From contig CAJKWK010000002.1 in assembly GCA_905203555.1 (NCBI GenBank), positions 55,684-119,683 on the forward strand: 64,000 nucleotides of DNA, in the 5' to 3' direction. The DNA is from an uncultured Lachnospiraceae bacterium. GTDB taxonomy: Bacteria > Bacillota > Clostridia > Lachnospirales > Lachnospiraceae. The notes under the pieces are model-generated. The model had not been told where the DNA came from. It saw only the letters and a list, made by a program, of their open reading frames with translations, and ran no database searches. This document shows, one piece after another, positions 16,752 through 25,276 of this stretch. Each line of letters starts with the position of its first letter. Position 1 is the stretch's first letter. Both the position numbers and the translations under genes were made by a program.

Positions 16752-17777
16752 ATGATTTCTTTTGAGAGTGATTACATTGCAGGCGCTCATCCAAAGATAC
16801 TGGAGAGATTGACAGAGACGAATTTGGAATGTTTGTCAGGATACGGAACAGACGGCTATTGTGAGCAGGCAAAGGAGAAAATTAAAAAAGCATGTGATTG
16901 TGAGCAGGCAGATGTGGAATTCCTGACCGGAGGGACACAGACCAATGCGGTTGTAATTTCGACAATGTTAAAGGATTATGAAGGTGTAATTGCTGCTGAA
17001 ACAGGGCACATAAATAGTCATGAAGCGGGAGCGATCGAGTATGCCGGAGCAAAGGTGCTGCATGTTCCGCAGGAGGAGGGAAAACTGGTTCCGGATGTTT
17101 TGGAGCAGTATATGGAACGGTTTTATGGAGATGATAACCAGGAGCATATGGTATTTCCGGGAATGGTTTATATATCACATCCTACGGAATATGGTACTTT
17201 GTATACAAAGGAAGAATTAGAGTCGATTGCTGAGATTTGCAGAAAATATAAAATGACGCTGTTTATGGATGGAGCCCGATTGGGATATGGATTGATGAGT
17301 CATCAGACAGATGTGACCTTGCAGGATATTGCCCGGATCTGTGATGTGTTTTATATCGGAGGTACAAAGGTTGGCGCATTGTGTGGAGAGGCGGTTGTAT
17401 TTACAAAACAGAATAAGCCGAAACATTTCCTCACCTCTGTAAAGAAACGGGGAGCCTTGCTTGCAAAAGGAAGACTGCTGGGGATTCAATTTGACACATT
17501 GTTCACCGGGAATCTGTATTTTGAAATAAGCAGACATGCGATAGAACTGGCGGAGCGGATGAAATTGATTTTCCGGGAAAAGGGGTATCCGTTCTATATA
17601 GATTCACCGACGAACCAACAGTTTATTATATTAGAAAAGGAACAGATGGAACGTTTGAGAGAGCAGGTACGATTTAGTTTCTGGGAAGAACTGGAAGATG
17701 GACGTGTGGTTGTGAGATTTGCAACAAGCTGGTCTACGACGAAAGAAGATTTAGAGGCATTGGAGCATATATTATGA
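16752..17777 (+). CDS. threonine aldolase-like PLP enzyme
   Basis: 341 aa, fold type I PLP enzyme of the beta-eliminating lyase/threonine aldolase family, which splits L-threonine or allo-threonine to glycine and acetaldehyde. Visible elements: the N-terminal DYIAGAHPKILERL, FLTGGTQTNAVV (phosphate contact), ETGHINSHEAGAIE, the PLP-ring Asp in LFMDGARLGYG, and the Schiff-base Lys in YIGGTKVGALCGEA. Length is normal. It starts after AGAGGAGG and overlaps the next gene by four bases (ATGA), so the two are translationally coupled. Confidence 0.9.
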   Translation: MISFESDYIAGAHPKILERLTETNLECLSGYGTDGYCEQAKEKIKKACDCEQADVEFLTGGTQTNAVVISTMLKDYEGVIAAETGHINSHEAGAIEYAGAKVLHVPQEEGKLVPDVLEQYMERFYGDDNQEHMVFPGMVYISHPTEYGTLYTKEELESIAEICRKYKMTLFMDGARLGYGLMSHQTDVTLQDIARICDVFYIGGTKVGALCGEAVVFTKQNKPKHFLTSVKKRGALLAKGRLLGIQFDTLFTGNLYFEISRHAIELAERMKLIFREKGYPFYIDSPTNQQFIILEKEQMERLREQVRFSFWEELEDGRVVVRFATSWSTTKEDLEALEHIL

Positions 17778-19396
17778 AAACATTTTATATCAACGGAACG
17801 ATTGTAACAATGGAAGATTCTGCACTGTATGCAGAGGCGGCAGCGGTGGAGAATGGTCGAATTCTGGAAGTGGGAAGCAAGGAAGACGTTCTGAAACACT
17901 ATGAGGAGTCTGATGAGGTTGTAGATTTGCAGGGAAAAACGATGTTTCCCGGATTTATCGATGGACATTCTCATTTTACAGGAACTGCAAATGCATTGGC
18001 GCAGTGTGATCTTTCCCAGTGTAAGAATTTCCGGGAAATTATAGAAAGAATGCGGAAATTCAAAGAGCAAAGAAAACTTTCCGATACGGACTGGCTGTTG
18101 GGATGTAATTACGATCATAATTTTCTGGAAGAGGGATGTCATCCGAATCGTAAAGTTTTGGATCAGATCAGTGAACAGAATCCTGTTTTGTTAATTCACG
18201 CATCGTCACATATGGGGGTTACGAACAGTAAAGGGTTGGAATTACAGGGAATTGATGAACATACGGAAGATCGTTCGGACGGACGTTATGGAAGAGAAGA
18301 AGGGACACAAATTCCGGATGGATATATGGAAGAGAAGGTGTTTTTGGAATTTCAATCTAAGCTGCCAATGCCGTCGGTGGAAGAATTGTTTCAATTAATG
18401 TGTGAGGCACAAGATTTATATGCCAGCTATGGAATCACAACGGTGCAGGAAGGGATGATGGCAACACCATTATTTCAATTGTTGAAAGCTGCTTCTGAAA
18501 CAGGAATCTTGAAATTGGATGTGGTCGGATATCTGGATATTATGACGGCAGCGGATTTGTTGGAAAAAGAGCCTTCCTATGTGGGAAATTATCGGAAACA
18601 TTTGAAAATCGGCGGATATAAGATCTTTCTGGACGGGTCGCCTCAGGGGAAGACTGCATGGATGTTGGAGCCTTATGCAGGGGAAGAAACTTATCGTGGC
18701 TATCCGATTCACAGTGATGAGAAACTAAGAGACGCAATCCGGCATTCTCTGGATCAGAAACAGCAGCTCCTGGCACACTGCAATGGAGATGCGGCTGCAG
18801 AGCAGTATATTACACAGTTTGAGCGTGAGTTAGAACAACGTCAGAATAAAGAAAGTTATCGTCCGGTTATGGTACATGCACAGTTGGTACGAAAAGAACA
18901 GCTGAAACGAATGGCGGCGATTCAGATGCTGCCCAGCTTTTTTGTTGCACATACGTTTTATTGGGGAGATATTCATTTGAAAAATTTTGGGGCAGAACGA
19001 GGAAGTCAGATTTCTCCTGCAAAGGATGCCATGGAATATGGCATGAAATTTACGTTTCATCAGGACGCACCGGTTGTTCCTCCGGATATGATGCGGACAG
19101 TTTCCTGTGCAGTGAATCGTCGGTCTAAGACGGGACAGGTGATTGGGGAAAATCAGAGGATTCCGGTGTTGGAGGCATTGAAAGCAATTACGGTTTATGC
19201 TGCATATCAATATGGAGAAGAACACGAAAAAGGAACAATTGCTGTAGGAAAAACAGCAGATTTTGTGGTTCTGGATCGAAATCCACTGGAGACAGATTCG
19301 GAAGAATTGGCTGAGATTCAAGTATGTATGACAGTAAAGGACAATGAGATTATCTATAAAAAATCAGAAGGAGGTGGAAAAGGATGCAATATGTAA
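17774..19396 (+). CDS. YtcJ-like metal-dependent amidohydrolase
   Basis: 540 aa TIM-barrel amidohydrolase. The N-terminal beta domain is followed by FPGFIDGHSHFTG (metal-binding HxH), a carboxylated-Lys-type region (GGYKIFLDGSPQGKTAW), LLAHCNGDAAAEQY with a metal His, MVHAQLVRKEQL, FHQDAPVVPP with the catalytic Asp, and the C-terminal GTIAVGKTADFVVLDRNPL. This is the Amidohydro_3/YtcJ group, whose substrates are mostly unknown. It shares four bases with the threonine aldolase gene and overlaps ccdA by 13, so it belongs to a tightly packed operon. Confidence 0.88.
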   Translation: MKTFYINGTIVTMEDSALYAEAAAVENGRILEVGSKEDVLKHYEESDEVVDLQGKTMFPGFIDGHSHFTGTANALAQCDLSQCKNFREIIERMRKFKEQRKLSDTDWLLGCNYDHNFLEEGCHPNRKVLDQISEQNPVLLIHASSHMGVTNSKGLELQGIDEHTEDRSDGRYGREEGTQIPDGYMEEKVFLEFQSKLPMPSVEELFQLMCEAQDLYASYGITTVQEGMMATPLFQLLKAASETGILKLDVVGYLDIMTAADLLEKEPSYVGNYRKHLKIGGYKIFLDGSPQGKTAWMLEPYAGEETYRGYPIHSDEKLRDAIRHSLDQKQQLLAHCNGDAAAEQYITQFERELEQRQNKESYRPVMVHAQLVRKEQLKRMAAIQMLPSFFVAHTFYWGDIHLKNFGAERGSQISPAKDAMEYGMKFTFHQDAPVVPPDMMRTVSCAVNRRSKTGQVIGENQRIPVLEALKAITVYAAYQYGEEHEKGTIAVGKTADFVVLDRNPLETDSEELAEIQVCMTVKDNEIIYKKSEGGGKGCNM

Positions 19397-20046
19397 TTTC
19401 ATTTCTGGAGGGGATTATTACCTTCCTTTCTCCGTGTTTACTGCCGATGCTCCCTCTTTATATTTCTTACTTTGCAGGCGGAGGAGAACGCAGCACAAGA
19501 AAAACATTGCTGGGTGCGACCGGTTTTGTGACAGGTTTTACGATTGTATTTGTCATGATGGGAGCGCTGGCGGGAACAGTCGGCAGCTTTCTGAAAGAAT
19601 ATCAGACTGCAGTTAATGTTGTTTCCGGGCTGATTGTTATTTTCTTTGGATTGAATTTTCTGGGGGTTTTTCGGTTGAATTTATTCAAAGGATTTCATAG
19701 AGAAGTGGATACTTCTAACATGGGATTCTTTTCTGCGTTGGTATTTGGAGTGATTTTTTCGATTGGGTGGACACCTTGTGTAGGAACCTTTTTGGGATCT
19801 GCGCTGATGCTGGCTTCCCAGCAAAGTCATACAATGACAGGAATGTTGATGCTTCTAGCGTATTCTCTGGGACTTGGAATCCCGTTTTTATTCAGTGCAG
19901 TGTTGATTGATTATTTGAAAACTGCATTTGACTGGATCAAAAAAAATTATAAAGTGATCAATGGAATCAGCGGAGGGTTACTCGTAGGGATGGGGATACT
20001 GATGGCAACAGGAACCTTTGGACGGTTGCTCAGTCTGTTGAGTTAA
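19384..20046 (+). CDS. ccdA: CcdA-type thiol-disulfide transmembrane protein
   Basis: 220 aa with six membrane helices, DsbD-beta/CcdA family. The conserved helix-1 element FLSPCLLPMLPLYISYFAGG carries one redox Cys and SIGWTPCVGTFLGSAL the other, the two-Cys arrangement that carries electrons from cytosolic thioredoxin across the membrane. RBS GGAGGTGG lies within the end of the amidohydrolase gene. It is paired with the TlpA-like gene downstream, which is its likely partner. Confidence 0.93.
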   Translation: MQYVISFLEGIITFLSPCLLPMLPLYISYFAGGGERSTRKTLLGATGFVTGFTIVFVMMGALAGTVGSFLKEYQTAVNVVSGLIVIFFGLNFLGVFRLNLFKGFHREVDTSNMGFFSALVFGVIFSIGWTPCVGTFLGSALMLASQQSHTMTGMLMLLAYSLGLGIPFLFSAVLIDYLKTAFDWIKKNYKVINGISGGLLVGMGILMATGTFGRLLSLLS

Positions 20047-20055
20047 GGAGGCGTT

Positions 20056-20664
20056 ATGGATAAAAGAAAAAAATTATTGTTGATCGTATTGGCATTTGTT
20101 GTGGTGATTGGCGGCGCTTATGTGCTCTATACAAAATTAGGAGAGAAGGTAGCTGCGGATCAGTTGAACGTGGAGGATACACAGACTTCTGAAAAACAAG
20201 AGGCGGAAGAACAGAAAGAAGAGCAGAAAGAGGCAGAGCAACAGGATGTAATGGCTCCGGATTTTACAGTGTATGATGCAGAAGGAAATGCGGTGCAGTT
20301 ATCTGCCTTTATCGGAAAACCAATCGTTTTGAATTTCTGGGCGAGCTGGTGTGGTCCATGTCAGCATGAAATGCCGGATTTTCATGAGAAGTATTTGGAA
20401 CTGGGAGGAGAAGTACAGTTTTTGATGGTGAATATGACGGATGGTTCCAGAGAAACACAGGAAAGTGCCTCGGCGTTTATTGCGGAACAGGGATATACTT
20501 TTCCGGTATTTTATGATATAGATTCTGATGCGGCAGCCACATATGGGGCATATTCGCTTCCGACGACATATTTTATCGATGCAGAGGGACACGCAGTTGC
20601 ACAGGCAAAAGGTGCAATCGATGCTGAGACACTGCAGAAGGGAATTGACATGATTTTGAATTAA
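20056..20664 (+). CDS. membrane-anchored TlpA/ResA-type thioredoxin
   Basis: 202 aa. An N-terminal anchor or signal helix (residues 5-28) is followed by a Glu/Gln-rich linker (about 35-60) and a thioredoxin-fold domain with active site WASWCGPCQHEMP and cis-Pro in YSLPTTYFID. This is the extracytoplasmic ResA/TlpA family, which reduces disulfides in secreted or cytochrome c proteins. It starts ten bases after ccdA; CcdA probably keeps it reduced. No cytochrome c maturation genes are nearby, so the client is unknown. Confidence 0.92.
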   Translation: MDKRKKLLLIVLAFVVVIGGAYVLYTKLGEKVAADQLNVEDTQTSEKQEAEEQKEEQKEAEQQDVMAPDFTVYDAEGNAVQLSAFIGKPIVLNFWASWCGPCQHEMPDFHEKYLELGGEVQFLMVNMTDGSRETQESASAFIAEQGYTFPVFYDIDSDAAATYGAYSLPTTYFIDAEGHAVAQAKGAIDAETLQKGIDMILN

Positions 20665-20670
20665 AGAAAA

Positions 20671-20701
20671 GGCCGCGGCTTATTTGGCTGCGGCTTTTTT
20701 G
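20671..20701. terminator. bidirectional terminator between convergent genes
   Basis: GCCGCGGC pairs with GGCTGCGGC around a short AT loop, followed by six T on the plus strand; AAAGAAAA on the left gives a T-tract for the minus strand. The last codons of the minus-strand gene (stop at 20680-20682) lie inside the structure. Confidence 0.8.
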
Positions 20702-21114
20702 ACGGCTTCGGATATGGCATCTAAGATGACTTGAGAAGTATAAGGCGTTTCCTCGGAAAGCGTCACATCTTCCAGAGATTGTGTTTTGTAAATCTGATCT
20801 GCAATTTCTTCTATGGCAGGCTGGATGAGTGGAAACATGGTAGTTACCGTTTCGTCTAAGTTTGCAAAACGGATGGATTCTATCCGGGATTCATCCACTG
20901 TTACTTCTACCTCCAGATTGGTGTTGTTCAGAGTTAGGGCAGAGGTGTAGATTCCGGGTGTATATTGCTTTTCCGGATGTGGAGTTTTTCTGGCGCCGCC
21001 GGGACGGAACATAAAAATGAGCAGGAAGAGGAGCAGGATTCCAAGAGCCAGAAAAATGGCAGTGTATATAATTTCTTTCATGTGAAGAACAATAATTTTG
21101 GTTTTTGATTTCAT
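20680..21114 (-). CDS. membrane-anchored FMN-binding-domain-like protein
   Basis: 144 aa from the ATG at 21114, chosen because AGGAGG sits six bases upstream; an upstream in-frame ATG lacks an RBS. One membrane helix (about residues 16-38) with a short cytosolic side is followed by an extracellular domain. That domain begins YTPGIYTSALTLNNTNLEVEV, runs through VDESRIESIRF and ends ETPYTSQVILDAISEAVKKA. This is the layout of FMN-binding (RnfG/NosR-type) domains, which carry covalent FMN on the Thr of an S/T-G-A-T motif followed by S-x-x-I. Here that stretch reads ETPYTS, so flavinylation is doubtful. It may be a structural or binding relative. Confidence 0.7.
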   Translation of the reverse strand: MKSKTKIIVLHMKEIIYTAIFLALGILLLFLLIFMFRPGGARKTPHPEKQYTPGIYTSALTLNNTNLEVEVTVDESRIESIRFANLDETVTTMFPLIQPAIEEIADQIYKTQSLEDVTLSEETPYTSQVILDAISEAVKKAAAK

Positions 21115-21209
21115 AAGTACCTCCTGATACATGAATTACGTTTTTTATCATTGTATGAAAGAGCGGAGAAAAATATTCCTGTGTATTTCACAGTGCGGCA
21201 GGAATCTGC

Positions 21210-21238
21210 GTGACAAACCCGGGGATTTCATGTACAAT
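21210..21238 (+). promoter_or_regulatory. putative promoter of pth-mfd
   Basis: GTGACA (21210-21215), 17-base spacer, TACAAT (21233-21238), about 50 bases before the pth ATG in the divergent gap. Confidence 0.55.
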
Positions 21239-21286
21239 AGAGTCCGAAATAAAAAGCAGAATGGAATTTGTGAAGAGGTGACGGAT

Positions 21287-21865
21287 ATGTATATTATAGT
21301 CGGTCTTGGCAATCCTTCGAAAGAATACGAAGGAACGCGGCATAATGTGGGATTTGAAGTGATAGATAAGCTGGCAGAGAAATATAATATTTCTGTAGAT
21401 ACAAAAAAGTATCGCGCTTATATTGGAAAAGGCATGATTGCAGGGCAGAAGGTGATTTTGGCAAAACCTCAGACATATATGAATCTGAGCGGGGAAAGTG
21501 TACGGAGTCTGTTAGATTATTATAAGATAGACGAGGAAGAAGAGCTGCTTGTCATCTATGATGATATCAGTCTGGATCATGGACAGATTCGTATACGTGC
21601 CAAGGGCAGTGCAGGTGGACACAATGGAATTAAAAATATTATTGCCCATCTTGGCGGGCAGGTATTTCCGAGAATTAAGGTCGGAGTAGGTGAAAAACCG
21701 CCCAAATATGATCTGGCAGATTATGTGCTGGGACATTTTTCCAAGTCGGAACAGGAATTGATGGAGGAAGGGTATGAGAAGGCCATTCATGCTGTAGAAT
21801 ATATTTTGCAAGGTGAAATGACGGAAGCGATGAATGAATATAACCGGAAAAAGAAGGAAGCATAA
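21287..21865 (+). CDS. pth: peptidyl-tRNA hydrolase
   Basis: 192 aa. Recycles peptidyl-tRNA released from stalled ribosomes. It starts MYIIVGLGNPSKEYEGTRHNVGF with the catalytic His in the TRHNVGF motif; KPQTYMNLSGESV, YDDISLDHGQIR and GSAGGHNGIKNI are family signatures. The ATG at 21287 has GAAGAGGTGACGG upstream and matches the usual N-terminus; a longer reading frame upstream has no homology support. mfd follows after three bases, the same order as spoVC-mfd in Bacillus. Confidence 0.97.
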   Translation: MYIIVGLGNPSKEYEGTRHNVGFEVIDKLAEKYNISVDTKKYRAYIGKGMIAGQKVILAKPQTYMNLSGESVRSLLDYYKIDEEEELLVIYDDISLDHGQIRIRAKGSAGGHNGIKNIIAHLGGQVFPRIKVGVGEKPPKYDLADYVLGHFSKSEQELMEEGYEKAIHAVEYILQGEMTEAMNEYNRKKKEA

Positions 21866-21868
21866 AAC

Positions 21869-24800
21869 GTGAAAGCATTGACAGCTCCGCTGATGGAATT
21901 GGCGGATTATGAAGAAATTATAAGAGAGAGAAAAAAAGAATATGGAATGGTACAGATTGCAGGCTGTGTAAATTCTCAGAAGACGCATTTGATGTATGCC
22001 TTGAGTAATGGGATCCGATACCGGCTTGGTATATTTTCCAATGCGGAAAAGGCGAAGCAGGCGTATGATGAATATCGGTTTCTGGATGATAATGTATATC
22101 TGTATCCGGCAAAAGATCTGTTATTTTATCATGCAGATATTAAGGGAAAGTATTTGCTGGGGCAGAGGATGGAAGTTGTTCGTGCATTGATTGAAGCAGG
22201 AAGTGAGGAAGAACTGACAGTTCTTACAACTGCGGATGCTCTGCTGGATGGTCTGGTTCCTCTGGAGGAACTGGCAGGCAGTGAGATTCACCTGCAAGTA
22301 GGCGATACGGTAGATTTTACGGAATTGCAGAGAAAACTTTCTGATATGGGATATGTCCATGAAGTTGAGATTGAAAGTCCCGGGCAGTTTGCTGTAAGAG
22401 GAGGTATTCTGGATGTATATCCTCTGACAGAAGAAGTGCCGGTGCGATTAGAGCTGTGGGGCGATGAAATCGATTCTTTGCGAACTTTTGATGTAGAAAG
22501 CCAGCGTTCGATAGAGAATCTGGAAGAAATTGATATTTATCCGGCAGCGGAACTAAATGCAAAGACACAGGAGCCGGTCTCTTTTTTAGATTATTTTCCG
22601 AAAAAGGATACGCTGCTGTTTTTGGACGAACCGGTTCGTTTGACGGAGTGCAGCGAAGAGGTGGAGTTTGAATATCGAAAGAGCGCAGAAAATAGAGAAG
22701 ACATAGAGGGGCATGTCTTTTCTACGGAGGAAATCGTGGGAAAGATAAACCATTATTGCAGCATTGGGTTTACCACGCTGGAATCCAAATGCGGCAGTTT
22801 TAAGATGCGAAAGGTGTATTCACTCCAGACAAAAAGCGTCAATCCATATAACAATAGTTTTGAAATGCTGACGCGGGATTTGAAACGTTTGAAACGCAGC
22901 GGATACCGGGTCGTATTGTTGTCCGGATCTCGTACGAGAGCAAGAAGGCTCGCGGAAGATCTGCGGGATTATGATCTGAGCAGTTTTTACAGTGAAGAGG
23001 AAGAACGGGAAGTGCGGGAAGGAGAGATTCTGGTTACCTATGGTCATGTGACAGAAGGCTATGAATATCCGATGCTGAAGTTTATGGTCATAGCAGAATC
23101 TGATATTTTCGGACGTAAAAAAAGGAAAAAGAAACGAAAACAATATGATGGACAGAAGATTCAGAATTTTTCGGAACTGAAGGTGGGAGATTATGTCGTT
23201 CATGAAAACCATGGTCTTGGAATCTATCAGGGAATTGAAAAGATTGAGGTTGATAAAATCACGAAGGATTATATGAAGATTACCTATGCCGGAAATGGAA
23301 ATCTTTATATTCCGGCAACCCAGTTGGATCTGATCCAGAAATATGCGGGAAGTGATGCGAAGAAACCGAAACTGAATAAGCTGGGAACTTCGCAGTGGAC
23401 AAAAACGAAAAATCAAGTGCGTACGGCAGTCCGAATTGTAGCAAAGGATCTGGTGGAACTGTATGCGGCAAGGCAGCAGGCGGATGGTTATGTGTATGAG
23501 CCGGATACAGTATGGCAGAAAGAATTCGAAGAAATGTTTCCGTTTGAAGAGACAGAGGATCAGATTCAGGCGATTGAGGATACGAAACGGGATATGGAAA
23601 GCCACAAGATCATGGATCGTCTGATCTGCGGGGATGTGGGATTCGGAAAGACAGAGATTGCGATCCGTGCTGCATTTAAGGCGGTGCAGGAGGGCAAACA
23701 GGTCGTTTATCTGGTTCCGACAACCATTCTTGCTCAACAGCATTACAATACATTCGTACAGCGGATGAAGGAATTTCCGGTACGTGTAGACTTGCTCTGT
23801 CGTTTTCGGACGTCTACCGAGCAGAAAAAGACGGTAGAAGATCTGAAGAAGGGGCTGGTTGACGTGGTGATCGGCACCCACAGGGTATTGTCAAAGGATG
23901 TACAGTTTAAGGATCTTGGCTTGCTGATCATTGATGAAGAGCAGAGATTTGGAGTAACACATAAGGAGAAAATTAAGAAACTGCGTGAAAATGTGGATGT
24001 TTTGACATTGACTGCTACACCGATTCCAAGAACACTTCATATGAGTCTGATTGGGATCCGGGATATGAGTGTACTGGAAGAGGCTCCGATGGATCGAATG
24101 CCGATTCAGACCTATGTGATGGAATATGATGATGAGATGGTTCGTGAGGCAATCGAGCGGGAGCTTTCCAGAGACGGGCAGGTATATTATGTGTATAACC
24201 GGGTCAGTGATATTGCAGATGTGGCAGGCAGAATTCAGAAACTGGTTCCGAACGCGAATGTTACATTTGCCCATGGACAGATGAATGAACGGCAGTTGGA
24301 AAATATTATGTATGATTTTATCAACGGAGAGATTGATGTGCTGGTTTCAACTACGATTATTGAGACCGGGCTGGATATTTCCAATGCCAATACGATGATC
24401 ATTCATGATGCGGATAAAATGGGGCTGTCTCAGCTCTATCAGCTGCGTGGGCGTGTAGGACGTTCCAATCGGATGGCTTACGCATTTCTTCTCTATCGAA
24501 GAGATAAACTTCTTAAAGAAGTGGCAGAAAAGCGTTTGGCGGCAATTCGTGAATTTACGGATCTTGGTTCAGGGTTTAAAATTGCAATGCGGGATCTGGA
24601 AATTCGTGGTGCGGGAAATCTGCTGGGCGCAGAGCAGCATGGACACATGGAAGCGGTGGGCTATGACCTGTATTGTAAAATGCTCGGAGAAGCGGTAAAA
24701 CAGGAAAAGGGAGAACTGGATGAGGACGTATTTACAACGACCATGGATTTGAATGTGGATGCCTATATTCCAAACGGGTACATTTCAAATGAGTTCCAGA

Positions 24801-25195
24801 AACTGGATATATACAGGCGGATTGCAAGTATTTCAGGAGAGGAAGAGATGGATGACATGGTCGAGGAGCTGATCGACCGGTTTGGAGATATTCCGAAGAA
24901 GGTACAGCAGCTGCTGCAGATTGCGGCATTAAAAGCATTGGCGCATGAGGCGGGTGTGACCGGAGTGGAACAGAAACAGGATGAGTTTAAATTTACCATG
25001 TATGAAAATGCAAAGGTAGTGCCGGATCGTATTCCTAAATTGATTCAGATGTATGGAAACACGTTGGTATTCAAACCGGAAAATCCACCGTATTTTCTCT
25101 ATCAGAAAAGAGGAAGAAATAAGAAGGAAAAGGATATGGATACACTGGAACTTGTGAAAAAGCTGTTAAATGATATAAAAAGCTTGTTAGAGTAG
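21869..25195 (+). CDS. mfd: transcription-repair coupling factor Mfd
   Basis: 1108 aa (GTG start). Removes RNA polymerase stalled at lesions and recruits UvrA. Domains in order: UvrB-like N-terminal part (ISQ-type SPGQFAVRGGILDVYP), the RNA polymerase interaction domain beginning GDYVVHENHGLGIYQG at about residue 440, RecG-like translocase with Walker A GDVGFGKTE (about 588-596), DEEQRFG (about 689), TATPIPRTLHMSL, motif V/VI STTIIETGLDIS and QLRGRVGRSNR, and the C-terminal TRCF domain. Normal length. It overlaps in function with no neighbour; a promoter for the next gene lies in its 3' end. Confidence 0.98.
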   Translation: MKALTAPLMELADYEEIIRERKKEYGMVQIAGCVNSQKTHLMYALSNGIRYRLGIFSNAEKAKQAYDEYRFLDDNVYLYPAKDLLFYHADIKGKYLLGQRMEVVRALIEAGSEEELTVLTTADALLDGLVPLEELAGSEIHLQVGDTVDFTELQRKLSDMGYVHEVEIESPGQFAVRGGILDVYPLTEEVPVRLELWGDEIDSLRTFDVESQRSIENLEEIDIYPAAELNAKTQEPVSFLDYFPKKDTLLFLDEPVRLTECSEEVEFEYRKSAENREDIEGHVFSTEEIVGKINHYCSIGFTTLESKCGSFKMRKVYSLQTKSVNPYNNSFEMLTRDLKRLKRSGYRVVLLSGSRTRARRLAEDLRDYDLSSFYSEEEEREVREGEILVTYGHVTEGYEYPMLKFMVIAESDIFGRKKRKKKRKQYDGQKIQNFSELKVGDYVVHENHGLGIYQGIEKIEVDKITKDYMKITYAGNGNLYIPATQLDLIQKYAGSDAKKPKLNKLGTSQWTKTKNQVRTAVRIVAKDLVELYAARQQADGYVYEPDTVWQKEFEEMFPFEETEDQIQAIEDTKRDMESHKIMDRLICGDVGFGKTEIAIRAAFKAVQEGKQVVYLVPTTILAQQHYNTFVQRMKEFPVRVDLLCRFRTSTEQKKTVEDLKKGLVDVVIGTHRVLSKDVQFKDLGLLIIDEEQRFGVTHKEKIKKLRENVDVLTLTATPIPRTLHMSLIGIRDMSVLEEAPMDRMPIQTYVMEYDDEMVREAIERELSRDGQVYYVYNRVSDIADVAGRIQKLVPNANVTFAHGQMNERQLENIMYDFINGEIDVLVSTTIIETGLDISNANTMIIHDADKMGLSQLYQLRGRVGRSNRMAYAFLLYRRDKLLKEVAEKRLAAIREFTDLGSGFKIAMRDLEIRGAGNLLGAEQHGHMEAVGYDLYCKMLGEAVKQEKGELDEDVFTTTMDLNVDAYIPNGYISNEFQKLDIYRRIASISGEEEMDDMVEELIDRFGDIPKKVQQLLQIAALKALAHEAGVTGVEQKQDEFKFTMYENAKVVPDRIPKLIQMYGNTLVFKPENPPYFLYQKRGRNKKEKDMDTLELVKKLLNDIKSLLE

Positions 25196-25212
25196 AAAAA
25201 AAGTTTTATAAT
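25184..25212 (+). promoter_or_regulatory. putative sigma-A promoter of the PrsA-like gene
   Basis: TTGTTA (25184-25189), 17-base spacer and a perfect TATAAT (25207-25212), with the -35 inside the last mfd codons. Confidence 0.7.
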
Positions 25213-25240
25213 ATCGGGTAGTGCAGTAAGAAAGGAGCGT

Positions 25241-25267
25241 ATGTCACAGAAGGAGTGTGACATGTAA
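25241..25267 (+). promoter_or_regulatory. mini-ORF and hairpin in the PrsA-like leader
   Basis: ATGTCACA (25241-25248) and TGTGACAT (25256-25263) form a perfect eight-base-pair stem with loop GAAGGAG. The same bases encode an eight-codon ORF (MSQKECDM, stop 25265-25267) preceded by AAAGGAG (25231-25237). The lipoprotein ATG at 25277 has no Shine-Dalgarno sequence of its own at normal distance, so translation may be coupled to this mini-ORF. Confidence 0.45.
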
Positions 25268-25276
25268 AACAACAAT

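Noticed and set aside
21131..21286. Long N-terminal extension of peptidyl-tRNA hydrolase
   Set aside because: Family proteins begin at MYIIVGLGNP, the promoter lies inside the extension, and an RBS precedes 21287.
22820..23881. 353-codon minus-strand frame inside mfd
   Set aside because: Shadow of the conserved mfd coding region; low-complexity, no RBS, no family match.
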